Source: Lachnospiraceae bacterium UBA4711 (GTDB taxonomy: Bacteria > Bacillota > Clostridia > Lachnospirales > Lachnospiraceae). Taken from it: DNA of 11,290 nucleotides. The position numbers were made by a program, and so were the translations under genes. Shown here in pieces: positions 7,739 through 11,290 of this stretch (positions are counted from its first letter, which is position 1; the number at the start of each line of letters is the position of its first letter). The notes under the pieces were generated by a model. The model was not told the DNA's origin, did not search any database, and was given only the letters and a program-made list of their open reading frames with translations. The stretch is taken from contig DHJV01000095.1 of NCBI GenBank assembly GCA_002404515.1, positions 1-11,290 on the forward strand, in the 5' to 3' direction.

Positions 7739-8482
7739 TTATAGGTACCAGCTCACGAGCTGTTCACCCCATATCATCGCTATAAATAAGCCCACAGATA
7801 AATATGGGCCAAAAGCCAGCTTCCTGCCAGCTTTCTTAACAGCCATCCGTATGAGGTGTACCACCGCTCCGATGATACACGCCATGATAAATGCTATAAT
7901 ATTAAGTTTCCAGCCCAATAGTAAGCCGGTTGCTGCCATAAGTTTTATGTCACCGTGTCCAATGCCTCTCCCCTTGGTAACAAGGTAAATAAGAAGTAAA
8001 AAACCGCTGACCGCAAACAAACCGATTACATACTGACTCCAATTACCCAAATCGGTAAACAGTCTAACCAGTCCCAAAGTTAGAATAAAAAGTATAAATC
8101 CAAATGGGATTTCCTTTGTGCGCCAGTCAATCACACTCAGCGCTAACAAGGCAGAAGCACACAGGCAATAAAGGAATGTCTCTATTGTAATTCCTTTTGC
8201 GAGGAAGAAAATCACATACAATATCCCATTCGCCGCTTCGACAATCGGATACTGTACCGAGATATGCGCCTTACAATGCCTGCACTTTCCACCTAAAAAT
8301 AAATAACTAAATAAAGGTATGAGTTCATACCATGATAAGGTATGACCACACGTCATGCAATGAGACCGTTTCAAGGTTATACTTTCTTTTAAAGGGAGTC
8401 GCAATATAAGGACATTCAAAAAACTGCCAATTACGATTCCATATAACGCAAAAAAAATGCTAAATACTATTGTTACTAACAT
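7739..8482 (-). CDS. pilD: Prepilin peptidase / N-methyltransferase
   Basis: PilD is the polytopic membrane aspartic protease (family A24) that cuts prepilins after the leader glycine and N-methylates the new N-terminus. Its substrates here should be PilA, the 567-residue minor pilin and perhaps the 1044-residue one. The N-terminal domain opens with GSFLNVLILRLP (19-30) and has two CxxC pairs (C42/C45 and C67/C70), the zinc-type motif of full-length bifunctional enzymes. The catalytic aspartates are D119 (SVIDWRTKEIP) and D178 (GIGHGDIKLMA). The conserved FGPYL (224-228) follows near the end. About seven hydrophobic segments are present. At 247 residues it is normal for Firmicutes. The ribosome binding site is weak (AAAGG or AGGA) compared with its neighbours, fitting an enzyme needed in small amounts. 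It follows pilA after 99 bp that include a strong hairpin. Confidence 0.96.
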   Translation of the reverse strand: MLVTIVFSIFFALYGIVIGSFLNVLILRLPLKESITLKRSHCMTCGHTLSWYELIPLFSYLFLGGKCRHCKAHISVQYPIVEAANGILYVIFFLAKGITIETFLYCLCASALLALSVIDWRTKEIPFGFILFILTLGLVRLFTDLGNWSQYVIGLFAVSGFLLLIYLVTKGRGIGHGDIKLMAATGLLLGWKLNIIAFIMACIIGAVVHLIRMAVKKAGRKLAFGPYLSVGLFIAMIWGEQLVSWYL

Positions 8483-8514
8483 TGTCCTAACCTTTCCGTC
8501 TCATTTTTCAAAGT

Positions 8515-8544
8515 AAGTTCCGCCTGGCGAATCAGGCGGAACTT
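8515..8544 (-). terminator. Strong hairpin after pilA: terminator or mRNA-stabilising element
   Basis: Perfect 12-bp arms, AAGTTCCGCCTG (8515-8526) and CAGGCGGAACTT (8533-8544), flank a 6-nt loop, between the pilA stop and the pilD start. On the transcribed strand the stem is followed by TACTTTG, which is only partly U-rich, so full intrinsic termination is uncertain. Further matching AAGTAAG and CTTACTT segments (8511-8517 and 8551-8557) allow an outer or competing pairing. Likely role: partial termination or 3'-end protection, leaving more pilin mRNA than downstream pilD-pilMNO mRNA. Confidence 0.65.
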
Positions 8545-8581
8545 TATTATCTTACTTGGTCATTGTTATAACCTTTTTGTT

Positions 8582-9205
8582 TTACTGGTATGCTCCACAT
8601 GCTTCTGGGCAAATTGGATATGCTGCTGTGTATGCACCAACACTAGCATTCTCACCAGTACCAGGGAGTGCACTAGGTGCTGTATCTCCACCGATCAATA
8701 CATAAACAGTTCCCTTAGCGCTGATCAATGCGTAGAACTTTGTTGGTTTTACTGTACATGCACTTGCCTTTGTATCTTTGTTTGCCTTTGTGTACTTAAG
8801 CTTAGGTGTCTTCTCACCAATGTTTGTACCAATCTCAGACTTTGCCAATTCATCCACATTAGCAACAGATACCGTGATACCTGTAGTATTACATCCAGAA
8901 ATCGCAATAGCTCCTGAAGAAGTTGTCTCACCAGTTGTTGCCTTATTTGGCTCAATTGTGATTGTAGAGAAAGCATTATCACCTGTTGCTGTAAGATTAG
9001 TCAGATATGCATAAATATCCTCGTTACCAAGTGCTGTCTCAACAGCTGTCTTAATTGTCTTTGCAGAACTTACATCGTTAGACTTTCTTGACTTATCAAT
9101 ATAACGAATCAATGCAGGAGCAATTGCACCAGCAAGGATTGCCATGATAGCGATAACGATAATCAGCTCTACGAGTGAGAAACCTTTGTTGTTTGTTTTT
9201 TTCAT
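8582..9205 (-). CDS. pilA: Type IV major pilin (PilA-like prepilin)
   Basis: This is the probable main fibre subunit. It is a 207-residue prepilin with leader MKKTNNKG, cleavage before Phe9, and mature start FSLVELIIVIAIMAILAGAI carrying Glu at +5. The N-terminal helix runs on through ALIRYIDKSRKSNDVSSAK (to about 57), followed by a Thr/Ala/Gly-rich globular domain of about 150 residues. Four cysteines (105, 150, 199, 203) could make two disulfides; the last pair, CPEAC near the C-terminus, recalls the C-terminal disulfide loop of many pilins, though the loop is very short. The AGGAG ribosome binding site is 9 nt upstream. The major-pilin role is inferred from its modest size, canonical N-terminus, position between pilC and pilD, and the hairpin downstream. 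The shared TNNKGF leader links it with the minor pilin at 3158-4861. Confidence 0.93.
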   Translation of the reverse strand: MKKTNNKGFSLVELIIVIAIMAILAGAIAPALIRYIDKSRKSNDVSSAKTIKTAVETALGNEDIYAYLTNLTATGDNAFSTITIEPNKATTGETTSSGAIAISGCNTTGITVSVANVDELAKSEIGTNIGEKTPKLKYTKANKDTKASACTVKPTKFYALISAKGTVYVLIGGDTAPSALPGTGENASVGAYTAAYPICPEACGAYQ

Positions 9206-9245
9206 AAATGTTCTCTCCTTTTCTTATATAGTTTTTTATATGATA

Positions 9246-9271
9246 AAACCGATGTCCTCGCCCAACGGTTT
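9246..9271 (-). other. Weak inverted repeat between pilC and pilA
   Basis: AAACCG and CGGTTT arms (6 bp) are separated by 14 nt in the 79-bp pilC-pilA gap, followed on the transcribed strand by TTATCATATAAAAAAC. It could be a weak attenuator, or simply flank a pilA promoter with TATAAA-like sequence. No good -35 element at standard spacing was seen. Confidence 0.2.
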
Positions 9272-9284
9272 GTATCCGATTTTA

Positions 9285-10487
9285 TTAATAATTGTCCACT
9301 GCGTCGTACATGCTGAGCATTGGGCTGTAGATAGCCATGACGATGCCGCCGACAACGACACCCATGATTACAATGATGAGCGGTTCCATAGCTGCTGTAA
9401 GCGCATCCGTTGCATCATTTACTTCCATCTCATAGTAGTCTGCAACCTTGTCCATCATGTCTTCGATATTACCAGTCTCCTCACCAATCTTTGTCATCTG
9501 AGAAAGCATCGGCGGAAACAAACCGCAGTCTCGAAGTGGCTTGGAAAGTGGAACACCCTTTGCAATCTGTGTTTTTGCATCCAAAAGTGCTTCCCGGATA
9601 ATCCGGTTGTTGATCATCTTTGCTACCTGCTCCACTGCATCAATCAAGCTGATACCAGACGCCATCAACGTTGCCATCGTACGAGAGAATGTTGCCGCTG
9701 CTGACTTGATTGTCAAGTTTCCAAACAATGGAAACTTAATGCCAATCTTTGCATATAAGAGAGAACCTGGTTCTGTCTTTCCAAATGCCTTTAATCCAAA
9801 CACAATTGCTGCAACAACAATCACTAAGATATACCATTTATGCTGTAAGAAATCACTTAAGTTCACAAGCATCTGTGTGGCTGCCGGGAGTTCTGATCCA
9901 AGATCGTCAAACATCTGTGAGAACTGTGGAATAACGCCTACCAATAGCACTGCCACAACCGCTACAACGACAATCAGGATAACGATTGGATATGTAACTG
10001 CACCTTTCACCTTCGAATGCAGTGCATTTGCTGTTTCAAAGTGCGTTGTCAGTCGATCAAAGCAGACCTCCAGATTACCGGACATCTCTCCAGCCGCTGT
10101 CATATTGACCATAATCGGTGGAAAAACCTTCGGATTTAATTTGAACGCATCTGCCAACGTACCACCCTTTTGTACATACGCCTGTGCTTCCTGCAATGCA
10201 CGTTTCAAAGTTTTGTTTTCTAGCTGTTCCGACATCATTTCCAGTGCATTTATGATCGTAACACCTGCATTCAAGACTGCCGAAAACTGTTTACAGAAAA
10301 CTGCTAAGTCTTTGTCTTTGACTTTCTTGCCGCTTCCCTTTCTCGCAGCCCCCTGTTCCTTTATATCCTGGACAATCAGTCCTTCGGACTTCAGCTTTTC
10401 TTTTGCCTTGTCAAGGTTAATCGCCTCTATCGAGCCTTTCTTCGCCTTGCCGTTTTTGTCCATGGCTTTGTAATTGTATTGTGCCAT
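9285..10487 (-). CDS. pilC: T4P inner-membrane platform protein PilC
   Basis: PilC (GspF family) is the polytopic membrane platform on which the motor ATPases act to insert or remove pilin subunits. It has 400 residues, the usual length. After a basic N-terminal cytoplasmic part (YNYKAMDKNGKAKKGSIEA, then a Lys/Gly linker at about 46-58), two T2SF repeats lie at about 62-190 and 265-392. The duplicated signature is clear: VFPPIMVNMTAAGEMSGNLE (121-140) and FPPMLSQMTKIGEETGNIE (324-342). Membrane helices are at about 165-187, 217-233 and 367-389. The ribosome binding site GGAGGAG lies 5 nt before the ATG. It sits between pilT and pilA, a common order in clostridial T4P clusters. Confidence 0.97.
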   Translation of the reverse strand: MAQYNYKAMDKNGKAKKGSIEAINLDKAKEKLKSEGLIVQDIKEQGAARKGSGKKVKDKDLAVFCKQFSAVLNAGVTIINALEMMSEQLENKTLKRALQEAQAYVQKGGTLADAFKLNPKVFPPIMVNMTAAGEMSGNLEVCFDRLTTHFETANALHSKVKGAVTYPIVILIVVVAVVAVLLVGVIPQFSQMFDDLGSELPAATQMLVNLSDFLQHKWYILVIVVAAIVFGLKAFGKTEPGSLLYAKIGIKFPLFGNLTIKSAAATFSRTMATLMASGISLIDAVEQVAKMINNRIIREALLDAKTQIAKGVPLSKPLRDCGLFPPMLSQMTKIGEETGNIEDMMDKVADYYEMEVNDATDALTAAMEPLIIVIMGVVVGGIVMAIYSPMLSMYDAVDNY

Positions 10488-10492
10488 TTTAA

Positions 10493-10499
10493 CTCCTCC
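10493..10499 (-). promoter_or_regulatory. Strong ribosome binding site of pilC
   Basis: GGAGGAG, 5 nt before the pilC ATG (TTAAA between), is a near-ideal Shine-Dalgarno sequence and fixes the start. Confidence 0.7.
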
Positions 10500-10520
10500 G
10501 ACCTCTTATTTTTCTAAAAA

Positions 10521-10538
10521 ATGAACATTTTATGAACA
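10521..10538. repeat. Twin ATGAACA repeats upstream of pilC
   Basis: Two direct copies of ATGAACA (10521-10527 and 10532-10538) are spaced 11 bp start to start, about one helical turn, just upstream of the pilC ribosome binding site. A regulator could bind both on the same DNA face. In AT-rich DNA this may also be chance. Confidence 0.3.
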
Positions 10539-10560
10539 ATTTATATACTGATACTACTCT

Positions 10561-10589
10561 ATTTGATAGTTTTTTGCAATAAAGTTCAA
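10561..10589 (-). promoter_or_regulatory. Candidate sigma-A-like promoter for pilC-pilA-pilD
   Basis: On the minus strand TTGAAC (-35, 10584-10589) and TCAAAT (-10, 10561-10566) are exactly 17 bp apart, in the AT-rich 137-bp pilT-pilC gap. Each hexamer matches consensus at only four of six positions. An overlapping pair, TTGCAA and TAGTAT, also spaced 17 bp, is equally weak. A promoter in this gap is plausible, but its exact place is uncertain. Confidence 0.3.
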
Positions 10590-10603
10590 TAAAATAATTT
10601 AAT

Positions 10604-10622
10604 TTTGTGAAACTTGCACAAA
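10604..10622 (-). terminator. Weak AU-rich hairpin just after pilT
   Basis: TTTGTG and CACAAA arms (6 bp, 7-nt loop) begin two bases after the pilT stop and are followed on the transcribed strand by ATTAAATTATTTTATT. The stem is short and AU-rich, so it is at best a leaky terminator separating pilT from pilC. Confidence 0.25.
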
Positions 10623-10624
10623 CG

Positions 10625-11290
10625 TTACATCTGTTTCTTCATTGCAACCTGATCCTGTGCGTACACAAGTGCCATGTCTCTGGAAATAGTTCCACTCTTA
10701 TACAAATCCAGAATATAATCATCCAGTGTAATCATACCTAATGCACGGCTTGTCTGAATCGTGGACTGGATCTGATGGTTCTTCTGCTCACGAATCAGAC
10801 TTCGGATTGCCGGGCTGGCAAGCATAACCTCGAACGCTGCCACTCGTCCGTGTCCGTCAGCTGTCGGAATCAGTGCCTGTGAGATAACGCCTTCCAGAAT
10901 CATCGCCAACTGAATACGTGTCTGTTGCTGCTGATGCGTTGGGAACACATCAATGATACGGTCGATCGTAGATGCCGCACCGATTGTATGCAGTGTCGAG
11001 AATACCAAGTGTCCAGTCTCAGCAGCTGTGATTGCTGTAGAGATTGTCTCCAGGTCACGCATCTCTCCTACAAGGATGATATCCGGATCCTCACGAAGGG
11101 CTGCACGAAGTGCATTTGCATAAGAGAGTGTATCCATACCAACTTCCCGCTGGTTTACAACTGATTTCTTATGTTTGTGGATATACTCGATTGGATCCTC
11201 CAGTGTAATGATGTGATCGGTCAGGTTTTCATTTGCTTTATTGATAATAGAAGCAAGTGTTGTTGACTTACCGGAACCGGTTGGTCCTGT
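10625..11290 (-). CDS. pilT: Pilus retraction ATPase PilT (5' end outside the window)
   Basis: PilT is the hexameric cytoplasmic AAA-like ATPase that powers pilus retraction. The frame is open to the window edge, giving 221 C-terminal residues. The usual N-terminal PAS-like domain, roughly 125 residues, lies outside. Visible motifs, in fragment numbering, are Walker A TGPTGSGKST (1-10), Asp box LEDPIEY (30-36), Walker B-region IILVGEMRDLE (71-81), and His box GHLVFSTLHT (93-102). The AIRSLIREQK element (161-170) matches the PilT-specific AIRNLIRE motif needed for retraction, which separates it from PilB. The C-terminal GMITLDDYILDLYKSG is also PilT-like. An ATG at 11137 is internal (between the Asp box and Walker B), not a real start. 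The extension ATPase gene pilB is not in the window and may lie upstream. Confidence 0.95.
   Translation of the reverse strand, partial: TGPTGSGKSTTLASIINKANENLTDHIITLEDPIEYIHKHKKSVVNQREVGMDTLSYANALRAALREDPDIILVGEMRDLETISTAITAAETGHLVFSTLHTIGAASTIDRIIDVFPTHQQQQTRIQLAMILEGVISQALIPTADGHGRVAAFEVMLASPAIRSLIREQKNHQIQSTIQTSRALGMITLDDYILDLYKSGTISRDMALVYAQDQVAMKKQM

Noticed and set aside
9541..10473. Open frame of 310 codons on the plus strand opposite pilC
   Set aside because: It lies fully inside pilC on the other strand, has no ribosome binding site evidence or recognisable domain, and is an antisense shadow of a strongly supported gene.
10488..10624. Cyclic-di-GMP riboswitch before the pilin genes, as known in C. 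difficile
   Set aside because: I looked for the conserved aptamer features in this gap and in the pilC-pilA gap; neither is long or structured enough and no recognisable core was seen.
10625..11137. PilT read as a complete 170-residue gene starting at 11137
   Set aside because: The frame is open to the window edge and encodes Walker A and the Asp box upstream of this Met, so the gene is cut by the window rather than short.
7739..11290. Type II secretion system rather than a type IV pilus
   Set aside because: A PilT-type retraction ATPase, PilMN and PilO with no secretin fit a pilus; the GspF and GspO families are shared and do not decide.

Overview
The window is one block of a type IV pilus (T4P) operon. 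Every recognisable gene lies on the minus strand, so transcription runs from high to low coordinates. The order is pilT (5' end beyond the window), pilC, a pilA-type major pilin, pilD, a pilM-pilN fusion, pilO with an extra C-terminal region, a 567-residue E5-containing minor pilin, a 1044-residue minor pilin of the PilX/GspK kind, and the first codons of a further gene at the left edge. Lysine- and aspartate-rich proteins, AT-rich intergenic DNA, strong GGAGG-type ribosome binding sites, and the absence of pilP or a pilQ secretin after pilO all suggest a low-GC, single-membrane Firmicute. A gut-type clostridium such as a member of the Lachnospiraceae is my best guess. That placement is inference; there is no rRNA or other taxonomic marker here.

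Right part (about 7.7-11.3 kb): this is the motor and pilin-processing half. PilT powers retraction, PilC is the inner platform, PilA builds the fibre, and PilD cleaves and N-methylates the prepilins. A 137-bp AT-rich gap separates pilT from pilC and may hold a promoter. A strong 12-bp-stem hairpin separates pilA from pilD and could make the abundant pilin message end, or be stabilised, apart from the downstream genes.

Left part (about 0-7.7 kb): this is the alignment and minor-pilin half. It is tightly packed, with junctions of 0 to 16 nt. PilMN is a cytoplasmic actin-like PilM joined through a membrane helix to an extracellular PilN domain, and it should pair with PilO to form the assembly subcomplex that connects PilC and the motor to the growing pilus. 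The two genes after pilO encode minor pilins several times longer than usual. One has a canonical prepilin leader and aspartate-rich, calcium-site-like loops. The other has a prepilin-like hydrophobic N-terminus without Glu5 and a beta-rich body of about 1000 residues. The natural reading is a large, probably adhesive or priming, tip complex.

The most interesting points are the two very large minor pilins, the beta-rich extension on PilO, the PilM-PilN fusion, and the unusual junction where a TTG start directly abuts the preceding TAG stop in the same frame behind a strong ribosome binding site. No tRNA, rRNA, CRISPR array, insertion sequence or cyclic-di-GMP riboswitch was seen. No intergenic stretch exceeds 300 bp.
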